From Bacteroidota bacterium (GTDB lineage Bacteria > Bacteroidota > Bacteroidia > B-17B0 > Aurantibacillaceae): a stretch of DNA of 64,000 nt. The notes beneath the pieces are model-generated. The model was not told the origin of the DNA. It searched no databases and saw only the letters and a program-made list of their open reading frames with translations. Shown here one piece after another: positions 27,138 through 35,932 of this stretch. A program made the translations under genes and the position numbers. Within the stretch, counting starts at the first letter, position 1. Every line of letters begins with the position of its first letter. The stretch covers positions 186,001-250,000 of the forward strand of contig JAUXZS010000028.1 of NCBI GenBank assembly GCA_030692515.1. Direction: 5' to 3'.

Positions 27138-27169
27138 TAAAGCCATCTCTTTTTAGGGATGGCTTTTTT
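27138..27169 (+). terminator. Rho-independent terminator after the subtilase gene
   Basis: AAAGCCATC pairs with GATGGCTTT, followed by a T run. Confidence 0.85.
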
Positions 27170-27204
27170 GTTTTTCGGTGATAGTAATTTTGTTACACAT
27201 AAAA

Positions 27205-27237
27205 AGACCTTCAAGGTTTTAAAAACCTTGAAGGTCT
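27205..27237. repeat. Perfect 33-nt palindrome of the AGACCTTCAAGG type
   Basis: AGACCTTCAAGGTTTT, one A, then its exact reverse complement. It is separate from the terminator just upstream and resembles the AACCTTGAAGGT palindromes scattered in many Bacteroidota genomes. It could fold in RNA or cruciform DNA. Confidence 0.8.
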
Positions 27238-27299
27238 GACATAAGCTCAATTAAAAAGTTGGTTGTTGAGACTGCCGAAGTTCCAAATAAACAAACAAA

Positions 27300-28916
27300 T
27301 TACTTATACATCTTTTCTCTTTGCTCTTTAATCGCGGGATTTTCTAAATATTCATCATAAGTACAAACCTTATCAATAATACCTTTTGGCGTTAACTCAA
27401 TAATTCTATTAGCAACTGTTTGCATTAATTGATGATCATGACTGGTAAATAAAATAGTTCCTGCATAATCTTTTAAAGCATCGTTATAAGCAATAATACT
27501 TTCCAAATCTAAGTGATTAGTGGGCTCATCTAAAATTAAAAAATTAGGGTTTAACAACATCATTCGGCTTGTCATACAACGCACCTTTTCTCCTCCACTT
27601 AAAACATTACACTTTTTTAAAACCTCTTCGCCGCTAAATAACATTTTACCCAAAAATCCTCGAATATATGTTTCGTCTTTATCTTTACTAAACTGGCGTA
27701 ACCAATCAATTAAATTTAAATCGGCATTCTGAAAATATTTATGATTATCGTTTGGTAAATAAGCTTTATAAATTGTTGTACCAAAAGTAAAGGTGCCTTT
27801 AAAATCAGTATCCTCATCTGCTAAAACAGAAAATAAACTCGATACTGCTAATTGATTTTTACTAATAAAAGCAATTTTATCTCCTTTTCTAACATTAATA
27901 TTTACATCTTTAAAAACCGCACCATCGGCATTAGTTTTATTTAAATTTTCAATTAATAATAATTGATCTCCAGCTTCACGTTCTTGTCTGAAAATAATAC
28001 CCGGATATTTACGTGTACTAGCCGGAATTTCGTCAACCGTTAATTTTTCTAATAATTTTTTACGACTAGTTGCCTGACTGCTTTTACTTGCATTAGCGCT
28101 AAAACGACGAACAAATTCTTGTAGCTCTAAGCGCTTATCTTCAATCTTTTTATTTTGATCGCTACGTTGTTTCAACTGCAGTTGGCTCATGTGATACCAA
28201 AAACTATAGTTACCAGTGTAAATACTCAACTTTCCAAAATCAATATCACAAATATTTGTACATACGGCATCTAAAAAGTGTCTATCGTGACTAATAACAA
28301 TAACTGTATTTGTAAAATCCGCTAAAAAATTCTCTAACCAACTTATAGTTTCAACATCCAAATCGTTAGTTGGCTCATCTAATAATAAAATATCAGGATT
28401 ACCAAAAAGCGCTTGCGCTAACAATGTTTTAACTTTTTCTTTACCTGTTAAATCTTTTACTAAACGCGTGTGCATCGCAGGCATAATACCCATATTAGTA
28501 AGCATTTCGGCAGCCTCACTATCAGCATTCCAACCATTCATTTCGGCAAACTCTGCTTCTAATTCACTGGCTTTAATACCATCCTCATCATTAAAATCGG
28601 GCTTAGCGTAAATGGCGTCTTTTTCTTTTATGATTTGGAATAAACGTTTGTTACCCATCATTACAGTATCTAATACTGTAAACTCATTATACTCAAAGTG
28701 ATTTTGTTTTAGCGCGCTCATTCGCATACCAGGCAAAATATTAACCCTTCCTTTAGTTGGGTCTATCTCTCCGCTAAGTATTTTCATAAAAGTGGTTTTA
28801 CCGGCACCATTAGCACCAATAATACCATAACAATTACCCGGTGTAAAATTTACATTTACCTCGTCGAACAAAACGCGTTTGCCATATTGCAAACTTACAT
28901 TACTAGCTGAAATCAT
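27300..28916 (-). CDS. ABC-F family ATPase, YbiT-like, with one degenerate ATP site
   Basis: 538 residues with two ABC domains joined by the ABC-F linker (about 240-300, 'QEFVRRFSANASKSSQATSRKKLLEKL'), closely matching YbiT. ABC-F proteins act on the ribosome and have no membrane domain. NBD1 has an intact Walker A (GANGAGKTT, 34-42) and Walker B (D180-E181), but its signature is LTGKEK (156-161) instead of LSGGE. NBD2 has an intact signature (LSGGEKVR, 439-446) and Walker B (D463-E464), but its P-loop position reads 'FISKNQLAVSS' (350-360), without the GxxGxGKS/T consensus. The two defects fall on the same composite site, so only one site should hydrolyse ATP. It stands alone. Confidence 0.93.
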   Translation of the reverse strand: MISASNVSLQYGKRVLFDEVNVNFTPGNCYGIIGANGAGKTTFMKILSGEIDPTKGRVNILPGMRMSALKQNHFEYNEFTVLDTVMMGNKRLFQIIKEKDAIYAKPDFNDEDGIKASELEAEFAEMNGWNADSEAAEMLTNMGIMPAMHTRLVKDLTGKEKVKTLLAQALFGNPDILLLDEPTNDLDVETISWLENFLADFTNTVIVISHDRHFLDAVCTNICDIDFGKLSIYTGNYSFWYHMSQLQLKQRSDQNKKIEDKRLELQEFVRRFSANASKSSQATSRKKLLEKLTVDEIPASTRKYPGIIFRQEREAGDQLLLIENLNKTNADGAVFKDVNINVRKGDKIAFISKNQLAVSSLFSVLADEDTDFKGTFTFGTTIYKAYLPNDNHKYFQNADLNLIDWLRQFSKDKDETYIRGFLGKMLFSGEEVLKKCNVLSGGEKVRCMTSRMMLLNPNFLILDEPTNHLDLESIIAYNDALKDYAGTILFTSHDHQLMQTVANRIIELTPKGIIDKVCTYDEYLENPAIKEQREKMYK

Positions 28917-28988
28917 TTTTTTTGAAACTCTTTATAATAAGTTTGCAAAAGTACTAAATAATTGCCAGCTGTTTAGTAGTTTCGGACT

Positions 28989-29846
28989 GTGAAATTTACA
29001 TTGCTATTTATTGCTTTATCAACCACTATTTTTGCCCAACAAAAAGTAAGCGGGCAAATTTTTGATAAATCTACAAAACAAGCTATTTCTTATGTAAGCG
29101 TTGGTATTGTTGCAAAATCTGTTGGCACAATTAGTAGTGAACTGGGAATTTTTGAGTTTTTTGTATCTGAAAAACAAAAAAGTGATAGTTTAAAAATTTC
29201 AGCAATAGGTTATAAATCTCAAAGCTATTTAATTTCTGATTTTATAAAAGAGCCAACAAAAACAGTGTTTTTAGAGGTTTTACCAATGCAATTGAACGAA
29301 ATTGTTATAAAATCAAAAAAAGTAAAATTTAAAACCATAGGTACCACTCATTACACAAAAAATAATTGCACAGGTTTTGCTGATATTGAGGGTAATTGGA
29401 AAGGTGCAGAAGCAGCAATTTTAATTAGAAATAACAAAAATTGTTTGTTGGAAGATTTTAGTTTCTATGTGATTCAAAACAAATACGATGATTCTTTAGT
29501 GTTTCGATTAAATATTTACGAACGCATTTCTCCACCTGCTGGCAGTCCCGAATGGATGGGCAAAGATTGGGTTGGCCCTACTCTCTTAAAAAAAGCCATT
29601 ATATTTAAAGTTGGTATTAAGCAGGGCGAATTTACTTTACCGATTAAAAATTACAACATTCAAACAGCTAAAGATTTTTATATAAGCTTAGAATGTTTAA
29701 TGGATGAAATGCAAATAAAAAAGTTTTGTTATGCGGCCTCAGTTTCAACGGTTTCTTTTTTTAAGGTAAAAGCTTTTTCTACTTGGCGCAGAGGCAAGTC
29801 TGGCGGCGGTGCCGATTTTAATGTAAAAGTATCGTATACCGATTAA
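28989..29846 (+). CDS. Exported CarboxypepD_reg-like domain protein
   Basis: 285 residues starting at GTG. A short signal peptide (MKFTLLFIALSTTIFAQ) leads into a carboxypeptidase-regulatory-like beta-sandwich (about 18-100, 'KVSGQIFDKSTKQAISYVSVGI', 'GIFEFFV', 'LKISAIGYKSQSYLI'). Such domains often lie at the N-terminus of TonB-dependent receptors, but here about 180 further residues of unrecognised beta-rich sequence follow ('NNCTGFADIEGNWKGAEAAILIRN', 'YERISPPAGSPEWMGKDWV') and there is no barrel or plug. Probably an envelope protein of unknown role. The GTG start is forced by the signal peptide and has almost no room for a leader: TAGTTTCG lies 5 nt upstream. Confidence 0.8.
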   Translation: MKFTLLFIALSTTIFAQQKVSGQIFDKSTKQAISYVSVGIVAKSVGTISSELGIFEFFVSEKQKSDSLKISAIGYKSQSYLISDFIKEPTKTVFLEVLPMQLNEIVIKSKKVKFKTIGTTHYTKNNCTGFADIEGNWKGAEAAILIRNNKNCLLEDFSFYVIQNKYDDSLVFRLNIYERISPPAGSPEWMGKDWVGPTLLKKAIIFKVGIKQGEFTLPIKNYNIQTAKDFYISLECLMDEMQIKKFCYAASVSTVSFFKVKAFSTWRRGKSGGGADFNVKVSYTD

Positions 29847-29896
29847 AATTTGTTTTATTAATTATTCACAATTTAAAGTCAAAATAAATTAAAATA

Positions 29897-29904
29897 TATC
29901 TTTA
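29897..29904 (+). promoter_or_regulatory. -7-like element immediately before the TerC gene
   Basis: TATCTTTA lies 6 nt before the ATG, predicting a leaderless or near-leaderless transcript. Confidence 0.35.
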
Positions 29905-29910
29905 CGTACT

Positions 29911-30681
29911 ATGTTCGAACACTTATTATCTATAGATGGTTTATTAAGCTTACTTAGCTTAACCATTATGGAAGTTTTATTAGGAATTGACAATGTAATA
30001 TTTGTTTCTATTGTAATGAATCGTTTACCATTAGAACAAGCAAAAAAAGCCAGTTTAATTTGGATGACTGTTGGTATTGCGATGAGGATTTTCCTTTTGT
30101 TTTCTTTAGTTTTTTTAATAAAAATTGAACAAGAATTATTTATTCTCTTTAATCATCCAGTTCAATTAAAAGATATTATTATGTTGGCAGGAGGTTTATT
30201 TTTATTAGTAAATAGTACTTTAGAGATTCATAATAAATTAGAAGGCGCTAATGAAGAAGGAGATGAAGCGAAACAAAATCTTAAAAAAGGTTTCCGTTCA
30301 ATTATCACTCAAATTTTATTAATAGATATTGTTTTTAGTGTAGATGGCATTGTAACTGCAATAGGCATGGCACGCGAAGTTTTAACCATGTCTATTGCTG
30401 TAATTATTAGCATGGCAATTATGTTTTATTATGCGCCAAAAATTTCTACATTTATCGAAAAGCATCCTACGTTTAAAATTTTAGCTTTATCATTTTTGGT
30501 TTTAATTGCAGTGTTATTAATAGTAGAAGGCGTGCACGTGCAAGAGCTACATATACCTAAAGGTTACATTTATTTTGCAATGGCTTTTAGTTTCGGTGTA
30601 GAATTATTAAATTTAAAGTTCCGTAAAAAACGCAATCCAGTTGTATTGAGGAAGAACAGTATTGAAGAAGAAACTAAATAA
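29911..30681 (+). CDS. TerC family integral membrane protein
   Basis: 256 residues with seven to eight membrane helices. The family hallmarks are the acidic motif in the first helix ('LTIMEVLLGIDNVIFVSIV', residues about 18-36) and its repeat in the middle ('ILLIDIVFSVDGIVTAIGMA', about 138-157). TerC proteins are linked to tellurite resistance and, in characterised cases, to manganese export associated with metallation of exported enzymes. The substrate here is not shown. It is monocistronic and followed by a short inverted repeat. Confidence 0.93.
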   Translation: MFEHLLSIDGLLSLLSLTIMEVLLGIDNVIFVSIVMNRLPLEQAKKASLIWMTVGIAMRIFLLFSLVFLIKIEQELFILFNHPVQLKDIIMLAGGLFLLVNSTLEIHNKLEGANEEGDEAKQNLKKGFRSIITQILLIDIVFSVDGIVTAIGMAREVLTMSIAVIISMAIMFYYAPKISTFIEKHPTFKILALSFLVLIAVLLIVEGVHVQELHIPKGYIYFAMAFSFGVELLNLKFRKKRNPVVLRKNSIEEETK

Positions 30682-30685
30682 AAGA

Positions 30686-30775
30686 GCCACAGATTTCGCA
30701 AATCTCACAGAGTCTTTTATTTTTGCATATAAATAAATGATTTATTTGTTTGTTTAAATCTGTGTAATCTGCGGT
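30686..30775. repeat. Interspersed imperfect inverted repeat of the CCACAGATT / TGTGTAATCTG type
   Basis: The left arm GCCACAGATTTCGCAAATCT (30686-30705) and right arm AAATCTGTGTAATCTGCGGT (30756-30775) are imperfect reverse complements 50 nt apart. A right-arm-like copy lies at 61600-61627. It resembles a repeat type I recall from many Bacteroidota intergenic regions. Confidence 0.65.
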
Positions 30776-30797
30776 AAAAAAAATTGATATTAAAACT

Positions 30798-32339
30798 ATG
30801 AACGATAAAATAAAAATATTAGAAGATAAAAAAGCCGAGGCGCTTTTAGGCGGTGGTCAAAAACGTATTGATGCACAACACAAAAAAGGAAAATTAACCG
30901 CTCGTGAGCGTGTTCATTTTTTAATGGACGAAGGCAGTTTTGAAGAGATTGGTATGTTTGTGCAACACCGTAGTAATGATTTTGGTTTAGATAAGGAAAA
31001 ATATTTGGGCGATGGCGTTGTTACAGGATATGGCAATGTTAATGGGCGTTTAACCTATGTATTTTCGCAAGATTTTACTGTGTTTGGAGGAAGCTTAAGC
31101 GAAACGCATGCCGAAAAAATTTGCAAAATAATGGATTTGGCAATGAAAAACGGCGCACCCGTAATTGGCTTAAACGATAGCGGTGGCGCACGTATTCAAG
31201 AAGGTGTAGTCTCGTTAGGAGGATACGCTGATATATTTTACCGTAATGTACGCAGCAGTGGTGTTATACCGCAACTTAGTGCTATTATGGGGCCCTGCGC
31301 TGGCGGTGCCGTTTATAGTCCTGCAATTACTGATTTTATTTTAATGGTAGAAAACACAAGTTACATGTTTGTAACCGGACCAAACGTTGTAAAAACAGTT
31401 ACTCACGAAGAAGTTACTAGTGAAGAATTAGGAGGTGCAATTACACATGCCTCTAAAAGCGGCGTAACGCATTTTGCTTGCGCTAATGAGGTTGAAGCCA
31501 TTAATTATTTAAAACAATTATTAAGTTACGTTCCTCAAAATTGCGAAGAAGATGCGCCATCTGTGCCTTACGAAATTGGAAATGAATTACGTCCCGAATT
31601 AAATACAATTATTCCAAATAACGCCAATCAACCTTACGACATAAGAGAAGTAATAGAAAAAGTAATAGATACCGACACATTTTTTGAAGTACATAAATTA
31701 TTTGCCGAAAACATTGTTGTTGGATTTGGGCGCTTGGCAGGAAGAAGCATTGGTATTGTGGCTAACCAGCCGGCTGTGTTAGCGGGAGTTTTAGATATAC
31801 ATTCCAGCACAAAAGCAGCTCGTTTTGTACGTTTTTGCGATAGCTTTAATATACCATTATTAGTATTTGAAGATGTACCAGGCTTTTTACCAGGAACAGA
31901 CCAAGAGTGGAATGCTATTATTACTAACGGTGCAAAATTATTATATGCATTTAGCGAGGCAACGGTTCCCAGAATTACGGTAATTACCCGCAAGGCCTAT
32001 GGTGGAGCTTATGATGTAATGAATAGTAAACACATTGGTGCCGATATGAATTTTGCTTGGCCTTCGAGTGAAATTGCTGTAATGGGTGCGAAAGGCGCTG
32101 CCGAAATTATTTTTAAAGCGGAAATTGCAGCTGCAAAAGATAAAGATGCCAAGTGGAAAGAAAAAGAAGCGGAATATCAAGCTATGTTTGCTAACCCATA
32201 CCGCGCAGCGGAAAGAGGTTTTGTTGATGAAGTAATTAAACCTGAGGAAACACGCATCAAATTAATTAAAGCGTTTAAGATGCTGGAAAATAAAGTAGAT
32301 AATTTACCTAAAAAGAAACATGGTAATATTCCTTTATAA
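30798..32339 (+). CDS. Acyl-CoA carboxylase beta subunit (propionyl-CoA carboxylase / methylmalonyl-CoA decarboxylase type)
   Basis: 513 residues, the usual size of the carboxyltransferase (PccB/MmdA) subunit, with two crotonase-fold halves. Motifs include '[20 protein letters not shown]' at about 33-52, the first oxyanion/acyl-CoA loop '[14 protein letters not shown]' near 125 with '[25 protein letters not shown]' near 157, and the second-half biotin-binding region '[20 protein letters not shown]' near 355 with 'AYGGAYDVM' near 397. It transfers carboxylate between carboxybiotin and propionyl- or methylmalonyl-CoA. No biotin carrier or biotin carboxylase gene is adjacent, so the partner subunits are encoded elsewhere and the direction cannot be decided here. 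Confidence 0.94.
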   Translation: MNDKIKILEDKKAEALLGGGQKRIDAQHKKGKLTARERVHFLMDEGSFEEIGMFVQHRSNDFGLDKEKYLGDGVVTGYGNVNGRLTYVFSQDFTVFGGSLSETHAEKICKIMDLAMKNGAPVIGLNDSGGARIQEGVVSLGGYADIFYRNVRSSGVIPQLSAIMGPCAGGAVYSPAITDFILMVENTSYMFVTGPNVVKTVTHEEVTSEELGGAITHASKSGVTHFACANEVEAINYLKQLLSYVPQNCEEDAPSVPYEIGNELRPELNTIIPNNANQPYDIREVIEKVIDTDTFFEVHKLFAENIVVGFGRLAGRSIGIVANQPAVLAGVLDIHSSTKAARFVRFCDSFNIPLLVFEDVPGFLPGTDQEWNAIITNGAKLLYAFSEATVPRITVITRKAYGGAYDVMNSKHIGADMNFAWPSSEIAVMGAKGAAEIIFKAEIAAAKDKDAKWKEKEAEYQAMFANPYRAAERGFVDEVIKPEETRIKLIKAFKMLENKVDNLPKKKHGNIPL

Positions 32340-32408
32340 AATAATTAACCTAATAAATTTAAATCCTTCTCCAAAAGAGAAGTTATATTAACATAAAGTA
32401 TTCTCCTT

Positions 32409-34103
32409 TTGAAAATTATAGCTAAAAGTTTTGCCGGCATATTGTTTTTTTGTAATGGTCTTTTGGCGCAAATTTCTCCGCCATCAGGTGCCCAACTTAA
32501 TTACAACCAAGTAATGTTTAGGTATCAGGAAGTTGAAGGAGCTTTTTTATATAAGTTATACATTAACTCTTTTGATTCTTTAAAGGCCGAAATACCTTCT
32601 GCCAATTTCGTTTATAATGATTCTAATACATGTACATTAGTAAAAAATCTAGAATTTGGCAAAAAATATGTATGGAACACGGAAGCATACTCCCAAGCCG
32701 GACAAAAAATATCTACTTCAGAGTCATATAGTTTTTCACTCTTGAAAAATGATTTTAATGACCCAACTATTTTTTCGGTTTCTCAATACATTAATAAACC
32801 TGCAAAATATAGAGATGGTATAATATGGCTTGACAAATATTTTTGTGCGCTCGATCGCAGCGGAAAGGTTGTTTGGCAATTTCCTAAAAGTGTTAAAAAC
32901 GCATTTATCCCTGATAACATGGTTGATTTACACATGTACAACAATGGTAATATTTCTTTTTCAAACGATACGTCTTTGTACTACTTTAATCGCGATCTTA
33001 AATTAATTTGGTATTGTCACGTGAGTATGCTTAGTCATATTCTAAAAGTCACTAATTTTCATCACGTATTCAATCGTTTACCAAATGGTAATTTTATTGC
33101 TTTAGGTGCAACAACGGAAAAATTTAAATTGGACAAAAATGATAAAGCAACCTATACTTATGATAACAGTATTATACTTGAATTTGATTCATTGGGCAAA
33201 CTTTTGTGGCATTGGGAATTTTCGAAAAATTTTGATACTCTGATAATTAAAGACGTTTTAAAAAAATATGGTACAAAAAATGCAAAGTTATCGGTAATGG
33301 TGCATTGTAATTCGGTGGCGTATGATTCTACATACAAACATCTCTATTTAGGTTGCCGCGACTTTGACCGTATTATTAAAATTGATAAGGCATCAAAAAA
33401 AATTGTGGCTCAGTATGGACCTAAATTAACCAATTCGGACACAAAAGTATTTCAAACAAATTTATTTTCGCGACAGCACGATGTAAAGCCAATTGGAAAA
33501 AATGAAGTCTTGTTGTTTAATAATGGAGAAGAAACAGAAAAAGGCAAAAGCACAGTAATGCGAATTTTGTTGCCGCAAAACGCCAAAGAAACTTTTAAAA
33601 AAACTTGGGAATTAGATTTAGATATTGATACAATACCTGGAAAAGCAATAAAATATGGTAGTGCCGAATTACTTAGCAACGGAAATTATTTAATTTGTGG
33701 TGGTACTAATGGTAGAATATTGGAAGTTACTGCAAATAAGGAACCTGTTTGGGATTTATATTTAAAAGCAAAAACATTAGCCGTTTTTCCGTTTCAACTG
33801 TTTGCGCAATACCGGGCGTATTATAGTAGTTCGCTTTATCCGTATTATTTTGCGCTCTCAATAAATAAAGGCAATCCAAAAAACATAAAATTATTTAACG
33901 AAGGTACAGATAGTGACAGTTATCTACTTGAGTTTTTTGACGTGCCTTCAGATACAATTTCAAAATCCCTTCACACATTAACTACCCCGATAATTAAGGC
34001 AGGTTGTAGTTATGTTGTACAATCGAAAATTGATACTATTAAAAGTATAAAGGTTACGTCTTTAAGTTCAGGAATTATTCGGTGGTACACTATTAATAAA
34101 TAG
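32409..34103 (+). CDS. Secreted arylsulfotransferase (ASST)-like beta-propeller protein
   Basis: 564 residues from a TTG start with a signal peptide (MKIIAKSFAGILFFCNGLLAQ). An N-terminal Fn3-like domain (about 25-110, 'SPPSGAQLNYNQVMFRYQEVEGAFLYKLYI') precedes a propeller that matches the ASST family: 'HVFNRLPNGNFIALG' near 217, 'LLWHWEFSKNFD' near 265, 'HCNSVAYDS…GCRDFDRIIKIDKASKKIVAQYG' near 300-340, and 'RQHDVKPIGKNEVLLFNNGEE' near 355-375. The histidines in the last three motifs align with conserved His of ASST, one of which carries the sulfate. ASST moves sulfate between phenols in the periplasm. Activity is plausible but not certain, since many homologues are only structural. No T9SS tail. 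Confidence 0.75.
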   Translation: MKIIAKSFAGILFFCNGLLAQISPPSGAQLNYNQVMFRYQEVEGAFLYKLYINSFDSLKAEIPSANFVYNDSNTCTLVKNLEFGKKYVWNTEAYSQAGQKISTSESYSFSLLKNDFNDPTIFSVSQYINKPAKYRDGIIWLDKYFCALDRSGKVVWQFPKSVKNAFIPDNMVDLHMYNNGNISFSNDTSLYYFNRDLKLIWYCHVSMLSHILKVTNFHHVFNRLPNGNFIALGATTEKFKLDKNDKATYTYDNSIILEFDSLGKLLWHWEFSKNFDTLIIKDVLKKYGTKNAKLSVMVHCNSVAYDSTYKHLYLGCRDFDRIIKIDKASKKIVAQYGPKLTNSDTKVFQTNLFSRQHDVKPIGKNEVLLFNNGEETEKGKSTVMRILLPQNAKETFKKTWELDLDIDTIPGKAIKYGSAELLSNGNYLICGGTNGRILEVTANKEPVWDLYLKAKTLAVFPFQLFAQYRAYYSSSLYPYYFALSINKGNPKNIKLFNEGTDSDSYLLEFFDVPSDTISKSLHTLTTPIIKAGCSYVVQSKIDTIKSIKVTSLSSGIIRWYTINK

Positions 34104-34428
34104 GTTTACTTGGCAGACTCAATGAAATTAGCCCGTTCATTTATTCTTAAAAACATACTGCAACCTATTTTATTGTCTTTATATTCTCACGCCAATGAAC
34201 CAAACCTCATTAACTTATTCTAAATTTCATTTTCAATTACCAAAAACATCAATTAGTTTTTTTGTTTTTGAGTTTCCAATGGTTTATTTGCAATTAATAA
34301 TAACAGTTCTTGTAATTGACTAGTGCTTAGTGTTAAATTTTAAATATTTAAAGACTCTATTGAATTTAAAAATGGCGTTGCTCAACCTAAATTATGAATT
34401 ATAATGTTTTTACTGTAATTTTCGTTCT
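34104..34428. other. Intergenic region without recognisable features
   Basis: 325 nt between co-oriented genes. AT-rich, with stops in all frames. No strong hairpin, repeat or RNA signature seen. It probably holds the promoter of the OmpA-family gene, whose likely -7 box (TAATTTTCG, about 34414-34422) is a weak match just before the GTG. Confidence 0.4.
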
Positions 34429-35601
34429 GTGAAATTAATTTGTTCATATATTCTATTTTTAATTTGTCACCAATACACTTTGGCGCAACAAAATTTAATT
34501 GCAGATTCTAGTTTTGAAAAAAATAAATTTATACCAATAGACTATTCTGCAATAAGCGCTTCTACATCATGGAGCTCTCCTAGTCGCGGCACAACCGACC
34601 TATTTTGCAAATGCAACGATAAAAAATTAAAAAAACTATCGATGGTTAATGTGCCTCAAAATTCTATGGGTAACCAGGAAGCACGCACAGGTAATTGTTA
34701 TGCAGGCATTTTCGCCTGTTCGCATGGTTTTTATAGGGAATATCTTCAAACTACTCTAGCCCAACCCTTAGAAAGAAATAAGGAATATATTTTTAGCATG
34801 TACATTAGTTTATCAGATTATTCGCGACTGGCAATTGATAAAATTGGTGTTTGTTTTTTAAACAAAGCTGTAAAATACGAACATTCAAATGTGATTACAG
34901 ATTTACGTCCCTTATATATTAATTTAGAAGAAGAAGTGGGAATGGATATTAATGAATGGCATCAACTCACACTACTTTATAAAGCAAAGGGTGGCGAAAA
35001 CAATTTATTAATTGGAAGTTTTGGAATAAAAAGATTGTGGCATACCGGTAACACAGTGCCAAAAGAAATAAGCTCTCCAATAAATAAAAACATTGAGCGA
35101 GACGCTTATTATTATATTGATGATGTAAGTATTTTTGAATACAAACCCGAAATAATTGATACAGCAGAAGTTTTTAACCCTTATTTTGCGCAACAAGAAC
35201 AAGAAGTTCCCGAAACCGAAATTGTGGAGCCGGATGAAATACAAAAATTACCATCAGATGTTGTGATGGCGTTTAAAAATGTTCTTTTTCAAAGTGGAGA
35301 AGCTATCCTTTCACCACAATCATTTCCTGAATTAAATATAATTGCTGCATATATGAGAGTAGATCCTAAAATGTATATTGAAATATATGGGCATACAGAT
35401 AACGCAGGAGACGAAGCTAAAAATTTAGAATTATCCATTAAAAGAGCTGCCGCGGTGGGTAATTATTTAATTGCAAAAGGCGTTATAAGTTCTAATGTAA
35501 ATTCGGACGGTTATGGTAGCAAGAGACCCGTTGAATCAAATGAAACTGCCGAAGGAAGAAAACAAAACAGGAGAGTTGAATTTATATTAAAGAAACGCTG
35601 A
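34429..35601 (+). CDS. OmpA-family peptidoglycan-binding protein with N-terminal beta-sandwich domain
   Basis: 390 residues from a GTG start, with a signal peptide (MKLICSYILFLICHQYTLAQ). Residues about 22-240 form a lectin/CBM-like beta-sandwich ('NLIADSSFEKNKFIPIDYS', 'NCYAGIFACSHGFYREYLQTTLAQPLERNKEYIFSMYIS', 'YYIDDVSIFEY'). A Glu/Pro-rich linker leads to an OmpA C-terminal domain (about 280-390): 'LFQSGEAILSP', 'MYIEIYGHTDNAGDEAKNLELSIKRAAAVGNYLI', 'GYGSKRPVESNETAEGRKQNRRVEFIL'. The Asp of 'HTDN' and Arg of 'NRRVEF' that hold diaminopimelate are present, so it should anchor to the cell wall. In Bacteroidota this layout is common in proteins that link outer-membrane or surface structures to peptidoglycan. 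Confidence 0.88.
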   Translation: MKLICSYILFLICHQYTLAQQNLIADSSFEKNKFIPIDYSAISASTSWSSPSRGTTDLFCKCNDKKLKKLSMVNVPQNSMGNQEARTGNCYAGIFACSHGFYREYLQTTLAQPLERNKEYIFSMYISLSDYSRLAIDKIGVCFLNKAVKYEHSNVITDLRPLYINLEEEVGMDINEWHQLTLLYKAKGGENNLLIGSFGIKRLWHTGNTVPKEISSPINKNIERDAYYYIDDVSIFEYKPEIIDTAEVFNPYFAQQEQEVPETEIVEPDEIQKLPSDVVMAFKNVLFQSGEAILSPQSFPELNIIAAYMRVDPKMYIEIYGHTDNAGDEAKNLELSIKRAAAVGNYLIAKGVISSNVNSDGYGSKRPVESNETAEGRKQNRRVEFILKKR

Positions 35602-35603
35602 TT

Positions 35604-35864
35604 TTATTTTCGTTTAACTCGTTTAACCTTATCTACTATTCTTAAAATAGTATAATTGTCTTTTTTAGAATGTGTGTTTACAATATCTTTTCCTAATAAA
35701 TTTAATGTAATTGTACAGGTGAAATTTTTCTTTAACTCCGTATCATTAAAATCTGAGTATAAAATCTTTTTATCGCCATTTTCAAATGCCTCAGATTCGC
35801 GCTCAATAAATTTATTTAGAGCTTCACTATTTTCAAAATTAAATGCTTCAAGCTTTGCCATCAT
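35604..35864 (-). CDS. Small hypothetical protein
   Basis: 86 residues, charged, with no signal peptide or membrane segment ('MAKLEAFNFENSEALNKFIERESEAF…'). I do not recognise a family. It is convergent with the OmpA-family gene, with only two bases between the stop codons. Codon usage and amino-acid balance look normal for the window, so it is probably a real gene, but no second line of evidence supports it. Confidence 0.5.
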   Translation of the reverse strand: MMAKLEAFNFENSEALNKFIERESEAFENGDKKILYSDFNDTELKKNFTCTITLNLLGKDIVNTHSKKDNYTILRIVDKVKRVKRK

Positions 35865-35932
35865 ACAATTTTTATGTTTACTATCAAACGAAGTTAGTAA
35901 AGATTAAAAATAATATTATTGACTTTTATCAA

